A stretch of 64,000 nt of DNA from Alterinioella nitratireducens (GTDB taxonomy: Bacteria > Pseudomonadota > Alphaproteobacteria > Rhodobacterales > Rhodobacteraceae): positions 1 through 64,000 of the forward strand of contig NZ_JABJVX010000008.1 in the NCBI RefSeq assembly GCF_013155465.1, written 5' to 3'. Below, in pieces: positions 35,731 through 44,066 of this stretch; the stretch's first letter is position 1, and each line of letters begins with the position of its first letter. The notes beneath the pieces were generated by a model. The model saw only the letters and a list, made by a program, of their open reading frames with translations, was not told the origin of the DNA and ran no database searches. Position numbers and translations under genes: made by a program.

Positions 35731-37128
35731 ATGGCCGTTCAGAAACTCTATGCCGGGGCCAAGCTGCGCGAATTGCGCGGGCGGCTCGGGCTGACGCAAA
35801 AGGACTTCGCCGCCAAGCTCGGCGTCTCGCTCCCCTATCTCAACCAGATGGAGAACAACAATCGTCCGGTCTCCTCCGGCGTGATGCTTGGCCTCGTGCA
35901 GGAGTTTGGCTTCGACGTGGCCGAGCTTGGCTCGGGCGATACCGAACGGCTGGTCTCGGACATGCGCGAGGCGCTGGCCGATCCGGTCTTCGCCGATGCC
36001 ACGCCGCCCCTGCCCGACCTGCGGCTGGTCGGCTCCAACGCGCCCGCCTTTGCCCGCGCCTTCCTGGAACTGCACTCGGCCTACCGCCAGACCCATGAGA
36101 GGCTGGCCTCGCTCGACGAGGCTCTGGGGCGCGAAGGCGGCCCCGTCGCGGCAAGCCCCTGGGAGGAGGTGCGCGATTTCTTCCACTATTGCGACAATTA
36201 CATCGACGCGGTCGATCGCGCCGCCGAACGCTTCGCCGCGGCCGCCGATGGCAACCTCGATGCCCATATCCGCCGCACATTGACCGGGCGCGGGCTGACC
36301 ATCCGCCATGCCGAGGGCGACGGCATCCGCCATTATGACCGCGACCGCAAGGAATTGACGCTCTCGCCCCGCACTGCCCCGGAGACGCAGCGCTTCCAGC
36401 TGCTGCATCAACTGGCGCTGCTGGATCAGGATCGCCTGCTTGAGGCGACGCTCGACCTCGCCCGGTTCCAGTCCGGCACCGCCCGCGACATCGCCAAGAT
36501 CGGCATGGCCAATTATTTCGCGGGCGCGGTACAGATGCCCTATACCCGCTTTGCCGAGGCCGCCGCGCGCAGCCGCCATGACCTCGAACGCCTCGCCATC
36601 CTCTTCGGCGCCTCGATCGAGCAGGTCGCCCATCGCCTCTCGACCCTGCAACGCCCCGGCGCCAAGGGTATCCCGTTCTTCTTCGTGCGCGTCGACCAGG
36701 CCGGCACGATCACCAAGCGCCATTCCGCGACGCGGCTGCAATTCGCCCGCTTCGGCGGCGCCTGCCCGCTGTGGAACGTGCACCGCGCCTTCGAGACACC
36801 GGGCCGCTTCCTGCGCCAGCTTGCCGAAACGCCGGACGGCGTGCGCTACCTGTGCCTCGCGCGTGACGTGTCGAAACCGGGCGGATCGTTCCACGCGCCC
36901 ATTCGCCGCTACGCCATCGGCCTGGGCTGCGAGGTGCGCCATGCCGAGGCGATGGTCTATGCCGACGGCATGGACCTGGCCAGCGCGGATGCCTATGAGC
37001 CCATCGGCATCTCCTGCCGCATCTGCGAGAGGGTGGGCTGCCACCAACGCTCGGTCCCGCCACTGGAGCGGCACCTGCGCGTCGATCACGACCGGCGCGG
37101 GACATTGCCCTACGAGGTCGGAGCCTGA
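35731..37128 (+). CDS. pccR: Short-chain fatty acyl-CoA regulator (XRE/IrrE-type), PccR
   Basis: 465 residues. An N-terminal Cro/CI helix-turn-helix (about 8-62: KLRELRGRLGLTQKDFAAKL, LPYLNQMENNNRPVS), a middle IrrE-like region and a C-terminal DUF2083-type domain with ISCRICERVGCHQRS (CxxCx4C). This is the layout of ScfR regulators such as PccR and RamB, which sense short-chain acyl-CoA and activate assimilation genes. Location beside pccB supports PccR. A GTG lies one codon upstream of the chosen ATG. Confidence 0.88.
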   Translation: MAVQKLYAGAKLRELRGRLGLTQKDFAAKLGVSLPYLNQMENNNRPVSSGVMLGLVQEFGFDVAELGSGDTERLVSDMREALADPVFADATPPLPDLRLVGSNAPAFARAFLELHSAYRQTHERLASLDEALGREGGPVAASPWEEVRDFFHYCDNYIDAVDRAAERFAAAADGNLDAHIRRTLTGRGLTIRHAEGDGIRHYDRDRKELTLSPRTAPETQRFQLLHQLALLDQDRLLEATLDLARFQSGTARDIAKIGMANYFAGAVQMPYTRFAEAAARSRHDLERLAILFGASIEQVAHRLSTLQRPGAKGIPFFFVRVDQAGTITKRHSATRLQFARFGGACPLWNVHRAFETPGRFLRQLAETPDGVRYLCLARDVSKPGGSFHAPIRRYAIGLGCEVRHAEAMVYADGMDLASADAYEPIGISCRICERVGCHQRSVPPLERHLRVDHDRRGTLPYEVGA

Positions 37129-37170
37129 CGGGAGGCTGCGCTGGGTCGACCCCGCGCATCCCCGCCCGTC

Positions 37171-37410
37171 TCAGGCTTTCGCCAGCAGGCCCGCGATCTC
37201 GTCCTTCAACCGCATCCGCGTCTTGCGCATCTCGACCTCGGCCAGTTCCTCGCAAGGCTCAATGCCGGTCTCGGCGCGATGCACGGCGCGGTTCACCGCG
37301 TGATACTCCTCGACCAGCCGGGCGAAATGCGCGTTCTCCTCCTTCAGCGCGTGGATGCGCTCCACGTCATCGGGGAAATCCTCGGCCAGTTCATGGGGGG
37401 TGTGCGACAT
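37171..37410 (-). CDS. YdcH family protein (DUF465)
   Basis: 79 residues, helical and strongly charged: MSHTPHELAEDFPDDVERIH followed by LKEENAHFARLVEEYHAVNR. DUF465 proteins are short antiparallel helical hairpins of unknown function, common in proteobacteria. The ATG at 37410 is chosen as the family start; the longer frame upstream is unlikely. Confidence 0.85.
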   Translation of the reverse strand: MSHTPHELAEDFPDDVERIHALKEENAHFARLVEEYHAVNRAVHRAETGIEPCEELAEVEMRKTRMRLKDEIAGLLAKA

Positions 37411-37500
37411 CTGCGACCATCTCCTTGGTTCTGTAGTGTTTCGCTCAGGAAATAGACCCATCCGCCGCCGCCCGCCTTGATCAAGGTCAAACCGCGTGTT

Positions 37501-38418
37501 TCAAAGCTTGGTCTGCGACACGGCGGGCGTCATCTGGCGGCGGCGCAACAGCGCCTCGCGCATGGTGATATAGCTGATCGCCGCGATGATCAGCCCGCCG
37601 CCCAGGATCACGTAAAGATCCGCAGGCTCATCGAACAGGATCGCCCCCACCAGCGTCGCCCAGATCAGTTGCACGAAGGTCACCGGCTGCGTCACCGCAA
37701 GGGGCGCGGCGGCAAAGGCCAGCGTCATCGTGTAATGGCCCAGTGTCGCAAAGACCGCGACCAGGAACAGCCAGCCAAGCTGCGCCCATGTCGGCTCGAC
37801 CCAGACCGCCCAGGCGAAGGGCGCCAGCCCGATGGTGACGGTCAGCGACAGCATCCCCACGACGACCGTGGGCGCGACCTCGTCGGCCATGATCTTGGCA
37901 ATCAGGTAGCCGCCCGCGAAACTGGCCGCCGTGAACAGCATCGCGATATGGCCGGGGCCGACCTCGCGGAGACCGGGGCGAAGGATGACCAGCGCGCCCG
38001 CGAAGGCCACCAGGATCGCCAGGATGCGCCGGATCGCCAGCCTCTCGCCCAACAAGACGGCGGCCAGCAGGGTGACATAGATCGGGTTGAGGAAGTTCAT
38101 CGCCGTGACCTCGGCGACGGGGATCTGCGTCATCGCGTAGAACCACAAGATCACCCCGAAGGTATGGAACGCGCCGCGCAGGCCGAACAGCGTCAGCGCC
38201 CGCCGGCTCAGCCGTGCCTTGAAGACCGGCAGGAACATCGGCAGCACCAGAACCAGACCCATCGCATAGCGCAGGAAGGCCGATTGCGCGGGCGGGATGC
38301 CGTCGCCCACCAGTTTGACCAACGCCGTGACCGCCACGAAGGAGGCCCCCGTCACCAGCATCCAGAACACCCCCCATAGGGGGCGCGAAACTCTGGCAGT
38401 GGCGGCGATGTCGGACAT
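37501..38418 (-). CDS. DMT-superfamily (EamA) transporter
   Basis: 305 residues with ten hydrophobic segments in two EamA repeats. MNFLNPIYVTLLAAVLLGERLAIRR at the end of repeat one and VQLIWATLVGAILFDEPAD at the end of repeat two are the typical LxxGE/DEP boundaries. Substrates of this group are metabolites or amines; none can be assigned. The ATG at 38418 (MSDIAATARVSRPLWG) gives a normal cytoplasmic N-terminus. Confidence 0.88.
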   Translation of the reverse strand: MSDIAATARVSRPLWGVFWMLVTGASFVAVTALVKLVGDGIPPAQSAFLRYAMGLVLVLPMFLPVFKARLSRRALTLFGLRGAFHTFGVILWFYAMTQIPVAEVTAMNFLNPIYVTLLAAVLLGERLAIRRILAILVAFAGALVILRPGLREVGPGHIAMLFTAASFAGGYLIAKIMADEVAPTVVVGMLSLTVTIGLAPFAWAVWVEPTWAQLGWLFLVAVFATLGHYTMTLAFAAAPLAVTQPVTFVQLIWATLVGAILFDEPADLYVILGGGLIIAAISYITMREALLRRRQMTPAVSQTKL

Positions 38419-38466
38419 GGGCGCAAAGAACCGCATTCGCGCGCGGGCCACAAGCCGATATGCCTG

Positions 38467-39069
38467 TTACCCGGCCAGCAGTTTGGCCGCGATGGCCCAC
38501 ATCACCAGCCCGATCACCACATCCAGCCCCTGCCAGGCGCGGGGCCGCGCGAAGATCGGCGCCAAGGCCCGCGCGCCATAGCCGAGGCTGAAGAAGAAGA
38601 CGAAACTGGCCATGATCGCGCCCACCCCGAACCAGACCCGGTTTGGCCCGTATTGCGTGGCGATGGTGCCGATCAGGACGACCGTGTCCAGGTAGACATG
38701 CGGGTTCGCCCATGTCAGCGCCAGGCAGGTCAGGACCGCCGCGCGCAAGCTGCCGGTGCCGGTCCCGGCAACCGCCAGCGCCTCGCCACCCCGCCAGGCA
38801 GACCGGAACGCGCGGGCCCCGTAAAGGATCAGGAAGGCCGCGCCTCCGTAGCGAAGCGCGGGCACGGCCCAGGGCAGAAGCTCGGCGATCACGGCAAAGC
38901 TGCTGACGCCCAGCGCGATCAGGATCGCATCCGAAACGGCACAGGTCAGCACCACCGGCAACACGTGCGAACGGCGCAAGCCTTGCCGCAGGACAAAGGC
39001 GTTCTGCGCCCCGATGGCCAGGATCAGGCTGAAGCCGAGGTAGAACCCGGCGGATGCGGCGGACAACAT
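38467..39069 (-). CDS. argO: LysE/ArgO family amino-acid exporter
   Basis: 200 residues with about six membrane helices. It has LGFSLILAIGAQNAFVLRQG, the LysE/ArgO signature (AxGPQNxFVLRQG form), and LTWANPHVYLDTVVL. The family exports Arg or Lys to prevent toxic build-up. It diverges from a LysR regulator of ArgP/LysG type across 88 bp, the classical arrangement. AAGGAG lies upstream of the ATG. Confidence 0.9.
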   Translation of the reverse strand: MLSAASAGFYLGFSLILAIGAQNAFVLRQGLRRSHVLPVVLTCAVSDAILIALGVSSFAVIAELLPWAVPALRYGGAAFLILYGARAFRSAWRGGEALAVAGTGTGSLRAAVLTCLALTWANPHVYLDTVVLIGTIATQYGPNRVWFGVGAIMASFVFFFSLGYGARALAPIFARPRAWQGLDVVIGLVMWAIAAKLLAG

Positions 39070-39114
39070 GGGGCAACTCCTTCTCGACCGGGCCGGGGGT
39101 ATCGCGGTTTGACA

Positions 39115-39159
39115 ATAAGATCGACTTAAATCTTGTTTCCTTGCATAAGTGAATCTTAT
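39115..39159. promoter_or_regulatory. Putative ArgP/LysG operator between argO and its regulator
   Basis: The AT-rich intergenic patch holds ATAAGAT (39115-39121) and its inverted copy AATCTTAT (39152-39159), with an extra AATCTT at about 39128. Such spaced dyads suit LysR-type tetramers controlling divergent genes. Confidence 0.5.
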
Positions 39160-40051
39160 GCAGCTCGATTACGACGCCCTCGCCGCGCTGGCGGCCATCC
39201 TCAGGACCGGCTCCTTCGACGGGGCCGCGGCCGAGCTTGGCCTGACCCAACCCGCAATATCCCTGCGCATCAAGACGCTGGAGGACCGCGTCGGCGCCAT
39301 CCTGATCCGGCGCGGGCGGCCCTGCACCGCCACGCCCACCGGCGCGCGGCTCAACCGCCATGCCGAGGAGGTGGGCCTGCTGGAAAAGACCCTGACCGCC
39401 GATCTGGGCGGGTTGCTGCCCGACCGCGACAGGCCGCTGCGCCTTGCCATCAATGCCGACAGCCTTGCGACATGGGTGCTGCCCGCGCTGGCCGAGGTCG
39501 AGGGCTTCCGCTACGACATCACCGTCGACGACCAGGACCACAGCGCCGATTGGCTCAGACGCGGCGAGGTCTCGGCGGCCATCACCGCCCATGCCGCGCC
39601 CATTCCGGGCTGCGATTGCACTGCGTTGGGCGCGCTCTCCTATGCCGCGACCTGCGCGCCCGGCTTTGCCGCCCGGTGGTTCGCCCAGGGCGTCACGCCC
39701 GAGGCCCTGAACCACGCGCCCTGCCTCGCCTTCGACCGCAAGGACCGGTTGCAACATGCCTGGGTCGCCTCGGCGCTCGGTCTCCGCGTCGCCCTGCCGC
39801 TGCATTACCTGCCGACCGCGCAAGGATTTGTCGAGGCCGCCATGATGGGTCTTGGATGGGGCATGAACCCGGTCGCGATCGCGGCCCCAATGCTGGCCGA
39901 TGGCCGGCTTGTCGAACTGATCCCGGACCACCGGATCTCGACGCCGCTCTACTGGCAGGTCTCGCGCCAGACCGCCGCCGCGCTCGACCCGCTGACGAAG
40001 GGCTTGCGGCGCGCGGCGCGCAAGATCCTGGAGGAACCGGGCGTGACTTGA
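39158..40051 (+). CDS. LysR-family regulator, ArgP/LysG type
   Basis: 297 residues. An N-terminal winged HTH (LDYDALAALAAILRTGSFDG; LGLTQPAISLRIKTLEDRVG) and a substrate-binding domain. ArgP/LysG proteins sense Arg or Lys and activate the exporter gene, here argO, transcribed divergently. The ATG at 39158 yields MQLDYDALAALAAI, the family start; a GTG 9 bases upstream is possible. The C-terminal LYWQVSR motif is typical of this subgroup. Confidence 0.88.
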   Translation: MQLDYDALAALAAILRTGSFDGAAAELGLTQPAISLRIKTLEDRVGAILIRRGRPCTATPTGARLNRHAEEVGLLEKTLTADLGGLLPDRDRPLRLAINADSLATWVLPALAEVEGFRYDITVDDQDHSADWLRRGEVSAAITAHAAPIPGCDCTALGALSYAATCAPGFAARWFAQGVTPEALNHAPCLAFDRKDRLQHAWVASALGLRVALPLHYLPTAQGFVEAAMMGLGWGMNPVAIAAPMLADGRLVELIPDHRISTPLYWQVSRQTAAALDPLTKGLRRAARKILEEPGVT

Positions 40052-40145
40052 GACAAATTGCCGATTTGCCTGCGCATCGAGGCCAAGTTATCGCCACGTT
40101 TATCGGTTACGCCCTGTCCAGCCAATAAAAACGGGCAGGACCAGG

Positions 40146-41144
40146 ATGGACAGTTTCAACGCCTTCTTCGCGGCCATGGCGCGCGCGCCTTTCGACCCCC
40201 ACCTGCGCTTTGCGCTGTTCTACCTGGCCGCGACGATCCTCCTGGCCTATGTCATCTGGCTTGCGCGGGGTCGGCCCAGGACCTTCCTCACCTGGCTGGT
40301 GCCGCGCGCGGTCTATACGCATCGCTCGAACCTCGTCGATCTCAAGCTGTTCCTGGCCAATTACGCGCTCGGCACCATCGGGGTCTTCGGCGCGCTGGTC
40401 TTCACCCCGCTCATCGCCTACCAGACCCTGACCGCCATCGCGGGCGCGTCCGGCTCTGCGTTCACCCTGCCGCCCGTCACCCCCACCCGCGCGCTGATCA
40501 CCACGCTGATCGTCGTCACGGTCAACGATTTCTGCAAATACTGGACCCACCGCATCCATCATGAATGGAGCACGCTCTGGCCCTTCCACGCCGTCCACCA
40601 TTCGGCGGATGTGCTGACGCCGGTAACCGTGGCCCGCGTTCACCCGGTCGAGACCGTGCTGCGCAACATCTTCTCCTCGGTGGTCGTGGGCGTCGCGCAG
40701 GGCGCGCTGCTCTATGGCCTGATCGGGCGCATCGACCTTGTCGCCATCGGCGGCGCGAATGTGATCTATGTCCTGTTCAACACCGCAGGCTCGAACCTGC
40801 GCCATTCCCATATCTGGCTCAGCTATGGCCGGGTGATCGAGCATATCCTGATTTCGCCCGCGCAGCACCAGATCCACCATTCCGCCGCCGCCAGGCATTT
40901 CAACAAGAATTACGGCTCGATCTTCGCCTTCTGGGATTGGGCCTTCGGCACGCTCTACATCCCCGACAGCTACGAGGAACTGACCTTCGGCGTCGCCGAC
41001 AAGGCGGGGGCCAAGCTGGAGCAGCCGCACCCCAGTTTCACCGCCGCGATAATGGTGCCCTTTGCGCAGTCGTGGCTGGCACTGAAGGCCAAGCTGCCCA
41101 CCCGCACCCAGCCGCCCGGCACCGACCCCGCGACCGATCCATGA
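40146..41144 (+). CDS. Sterol desaturase / fatty-acid hydroxylase family protein
   Basis: 332 residues, membrane-embedded di-iron enzyme. His clusters: HRIHH (about 139-143), HAVHH (151-155), and later SNLRHSH and HQIHH. Such enzymes hydroxylate or desaturate lipid substrates at the membrane. Its TGA overlaps the acyltransferase ATG (ATGA), so the two are coupled, hinting at a shared lipid or polysaccharide modification. The substrate is unknown. Confidence 0.88.
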   Translation: MDSFNAFFAAMARAPFDPHLRFALFYLAATILLAYVIWLARGRPRTFLTWLVPRAVYTHRSNLVDLKLFLANYALGTIGVFGALVFTPLIAYQTLTAIAGASGSAFTLPPVTPTRALITTLIVVTVNDFCKYWTHRIHHEWSTLWPFHAVHHSADVLTPVTVARVHPVETVLRNIFSSVVVGVAQGALLYGLIGRIDLVAIGGANVIYVLFNTAGSNLRHSHIWLSYGRVIEHILISPAQHQIHHSAAARHFNKNYGSIFAFWDWAFGTLYIPDSYEELTFGVADKAGAKLEQPHPSFTAAIMVPFAQSWLALKAKLPTRTQPPGTDPATDP

Positions 41145-42211
41145 GCCGCGGTTTCTCCCTCTGGCTCGACGCGATCCGGGCGCTGGCGGCCCTGGCCGTC
41201 CTTTTCGGCCATCTCGCGCATGTCCGCTTTACCGGTGGCGATTACATCTGGCTGCGCGAGATCAACATCGCCTCGGATGCGGTGGTGGTGTTCTTCGTCA
41301 TCTCCGGCCTCGTCATCGCCTATGCGGCGGGGCGCGACGGCGACCTGGCGACCTACAGCTTCAACCGCATGACGCGCATATTCTCCGTCATCGTTCCGGC
41401 CCTGATCCTGACGTTGGCCTTCGACGCCATCGGCACGCGCGTAGCGATCGAGGCCTACCCGACCGGCTATTACCAGGCCCTGCCCCTGCGTGATTTCCTG
41501 ATCCGCGGCCTGACCCTCACCCCGCAATGGAGCGGTTTCGGAGACATCCTGCGCCTCGGCACCAACGGCCCGCTCTGGTCGCTGAGCTACGAGGTTGCCT
41601 ATTACATCCTCTTCGGCGCGGCCCTGTTCCTGCGCGGCGCGCTCAGGGTGGTGATGATCGCCCTGGTGGTGCTGCTGGCGGGGCTGAACATCCTGTTGCT
41701 GCTGCCCGCCTGGGCGCTCGGCGTCTGGGTCTGGCGGCAGATCTCGCGCGGCCCCTCCCTGCACCCCGCCCTGGCCTGGGGCCTCGCGCTCGGCACGCCC
41801 GCCCTGATCGTGGCGGCGAAAGCCTCCGGACTGGCCGACGCGCTGCCCCGGTTTCCCCAATTCGGCTACTCGGACGAGGTCATCTGGAACACCGCGCTCG
41901 CCGGCCTCGTGGCGCTGCACCTCATCGGCGCGGCGGCGCTGCTGTCAGACCTGCGACAGAGCTTCACGGGCCGTCCCGCACGCCTCATCCGCTGGATCGC
42001 GGGCGCCAGCTTCTCGCTCTATGTCATGCACTACCCGGTGCTGCATCTTCTGGATGCCACCCTGCCCGAGACCCTGCCTGCCTATAACCTCTGGCTCCTC
42101 GGCCTGACCCTGGCCGCCTGTTTCGGTTTCGCCCAGGTCTTCGAACGCCCGCTGAAATTCTATCGCCAGTGGCTGACCCAGGCGGTGGCGCGCCGCGTCG
42201 ACGCGGCGTAA
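41141..42211 (+). CDS. Acyltransferase 3 family (OafA-like) membrane protein
   Basis: 356 residues with about ten membrane helices. The N-terminal LWLDAIRALAALAVLFGHLAH carries the family R and H residues, and SDAVVVFFVISGLVIAY is the second hallmark. It transfers acyl groups (often acetyl) to glycans or lipids on the cell surface. It is translationally coupled to the hydroxylase upstream. The last codons (RRVDAA) fall within the first palindrome of the repeat cluster. Confidence 0.88.
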   Translation: MSRGFSLWLDAIRALAALAVLFGHLAHVRFTGGDYIWLREINIASDAVVVFFVISGLVIAYAAGRDGDLATYSFNRMTRIFSVIVPALILTLAFDAIGTRVAIEAYPTGYYQALPLRDFLIRGLTLTPQWSGFGDILRLGTNGPLWSLSYEVAYYILFGAALFLRGALRVVMIALVVLLAGLNILLLLPAWALGVWVWRQISRGPSLHPALAWGLALGTPALIVAAKASGLADALPRFPQFGYSDEVIWNTALAGLVALHLIGAAALLSDLRQSFTGRPARLIRWIAGASFSLYVMHYPVLHLLDATLPETLPAYNLWLLGLTLAACFGFAQVFERPLKFYRQWLTQAVARRVDAA

Positions 42212-42280
42212 ACCACGCTCCGTCGATGGAGCGTCATCCGCGTTTTCGAAAACGCGGGCCAAGCCGCGTCGACGCGGCTT
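42191..42280. repeat. Cluster of four TCGA-centred palindromes
   Basis: CGCCGCGTCGACGCGGCG (42191-42208), ACGCTCC-gtcgat-GGAGCGT (42215-42234), CCGCGTTTTCGAAAACGCGG (42238-42257) and AAGCCGCGTCGACGCGGCTT (42261-42280). Three are perfect 18-20-base dyads, all centred on TCGA. They lie between two convergent genes. They look like REP/BIME-type repeats; the first is inside the preceding gene's 3' end. Confidence 0.75.
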
Positions 42281-42354
42281 CCGCCCCGGTCCTGGGGCAT
42301 CGTGCGTATGTACAGGGGGTGCATCGGGGGGTGTACGGGGGGCACCCCCCCGAT

Positions 42355-43104
42355 TCAGGCGTTTTCCAGCTCCGCCATCACCGCGTCGGAGATCTCGAAA
42401 TTCGCGGTGACGCGCTGGATGTCGTCATCGTCTTCCAGCACCTCGATCAGCTTCATCAGCTTCTGCGCGCCGTCGAAATCCAGCTCGGTCGTGGTGGTCG
42501 GCGCCCAGACCAGCTTGGCGGTCTCCGACTCACCAAGGGTCGCCTCCAGCGCGGTCGAAACCTCGTTCAGATCGGTATCGGCGCAGGTGATGACATGGCC
42601 ATCTTCGCTCGATTCCACGTTCTCCGCGCCGGCCTCGATCGCGGCCTCCATCACCGCGTCCTCATCGCCCGCATCCGGGCCATAAACGATCTCGCCCTTG
42701 CGCTCGAACATGAAGCCGACCGAGCCGGTCTCGCCCAGATTTCCGCCATGTTTTGAAAAGGTTGAGCGCACGGTCGAGGCGGTCCGGTTGCGGTTGTCGG
42801 TCATCGCCTCGACGATCACGGCAACGCCGCCGGGGCCGTAGCCCTCATAGCGGATTTCCTCGAAATCCTCACCGCCCGCGGCCTGCGATTTGTCGATCGC
42901 GCGCTGGATCACGTCCTTGGGCACGGATTGCGACTTGGCCTCTTTCACGGCCAGGCGCAGGCGCGGGTTCTTGTCGGGGTCCGGGTCGCCCATCTTGGCG
43001 GCCACGGTGATCTCCTTGGCCAGCTTTGAAAACAGCTTGGAACGCAGCTTGTCCTGACGTCCCTTGCGATGCTGGATATTCGCCCATTTGGAATGGCCCG
43101 CCAT
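42355..43104 (-). CDS. yebC: YebC/TACO1-family protein
   Basis: 249 residues. [18 protein letters not shown] is the invariant YebC N-terminus; [10 protein letters not shown] and [20 protein letters not shown] are further hallmarks. Family members are reported as transcription regulators and as factors relieving ribosome stalling at proline-rich stretches. The start at 43104 is fixed by the conserved N-terminus. Confidence 0.96.
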   Translation of the reverse strand: MAGHSKWANIQHRKGRQDKLRSKLFSKLAKEITVAAKMGDPDPDKNPRLRLAVKEAKSQSVPKDVIQRAIDKSQAAGGEDFEEIRYEGYGPGGVAVIVEAMTDNRNRTASTVRSTFSKHGGNLGETGSVGFMFERKGEIVYGPDAGDEDAVMEAAIEAGAENVESSEDGHVITCADTDLNEVSTALEATLGESETAKLVWAPTTTTELDFDGAQKLMKLIEVLEDDDDIQRVTANFEISDAVMAELENA

Positions 43105-43281
43105 GGTGCCTCGTCTCCCGGTCAATCTGGTCGTGGTTTGGTGCTGTCTACTGCATCCCCCACGCGGCGCGCAAGATGGCGCTTGAGACGCCGCACAAAG
43201 CCGCATCTGTGCCGTTTTCGGATTACCAGACTGGCCGCGACTCAGGCTAGGCTGGCCGCGAACCCAAGGGAGGGACCGGCC

Positions 43282-44025
43282 ATGATGATCTACCCCACGA
43301 TCGAGTTGCAGAACGGGCGCTGCGTCAGCCTGCATCGCGGGCGGCTGGAGGAACCTCAGATCTGGCATGTCGATCCGGTCGCCAAGGCCCACAGCTTTGC
43401 CGAGGACGGGGCCGAATGGATGCACCTGACCGAGCTTGACTGGGTCGCGGGCGGCATGGGTAGCGACGATCTGGTCAAGACTATCCTGCGCAATTCCGGC
43501 ATCCCGGTGCAGCTTGGCGGCGGCTTTCGCAGCCTCGATCAGATCGCCAAATGGATCGACCTCGGCGCGGGCCGGATCGTCGTCGGATCCTTCGCGGTGC
43601 ACAGCCCCGACCTGGTCAAGGCCGCAGCCAAGCGGTTTCCCGACCAGATCGTGCTGACCGTCGATGTGTTCCAGGGCGGGCTGATGAGCGATGGCTGGCG
43701 TTCGACCGCCGCGATCCGGCCCGAGGATTTCATCGCCGCCTTCCGCGAGGATCCGCTGGCCGCCGTCATCATCACCGATATCGACGCCGACATCGCCGAT
43801 AGCGACGGCTCGCTCGGGCTGGTCAGCCACCTGGCCGAAAGCGCGCGCGCGCCGGTCATCGCGCGCGGCCTGTCCTGGAGCCTCGACGACATCGCGCGGC
43901 TGAAATACGTGCCGCATATCTCGGGCGCGATCATCGGTCGGGCGCTGTTCGACAAGTCGATCGACCTGTGCGACGCGCTGGCCGTCGCCAATGCCCGCCC
44001 CGGCCCGACCGCGCAATTCATCTGA
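43282..44025 (+). CDS. HisA-like TIM-barrel protein (ProFAR isomerase paralogue)
   Basis: 247 residues with HisA/HisF fold: [38 protein letters not shown] and IIGRALF phosphate loops. In HisA the first catalytic Asp lies in an ALDLIDG-like motif; here that position is Glu8 (TIELQNG). A TDID segment occupies the second Asp region. No other histidine genes are nearby. So it may be a diverged paralogue with another substrate rather than the main HisA. AAGGGAGGG precedes the ATG. Confidence 0.8.
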   Translation: MMIYPTIELQNGRCVSLHRGRLEEPQIWHVDPVAKAHSFAEDGAEWMHLTELDWVAGGMGSDDLVKTILRNSGIPVQLGGGFRSLDQIAKWIDLGAGRIVVGSFAVHSPDLVKAAAKRFPDQIVLTVDVFQGGLMSDGWRSTAAIRPEDFIAAFREDPLAAVIITDIDADIADSDGSLGLVSHLAESARAPVIARGLSWSLDDIARLKYVPHISGAIIGRALFDKSIDLCDALAVANARPGPTAQFI

Positions 44026-44066
44026 CCCCCCGTGACGGCATTGGAATCGCACGCTAAGACTGTGCG

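Noticed and set aside
42281-42354. Repetitive GGGGGTGC/GCACCCCC stretch as a possible CRISPR or tandem array
   Set aside because: It is a single imperfect hairpin between convergent genes, without regularly spaced repeats.
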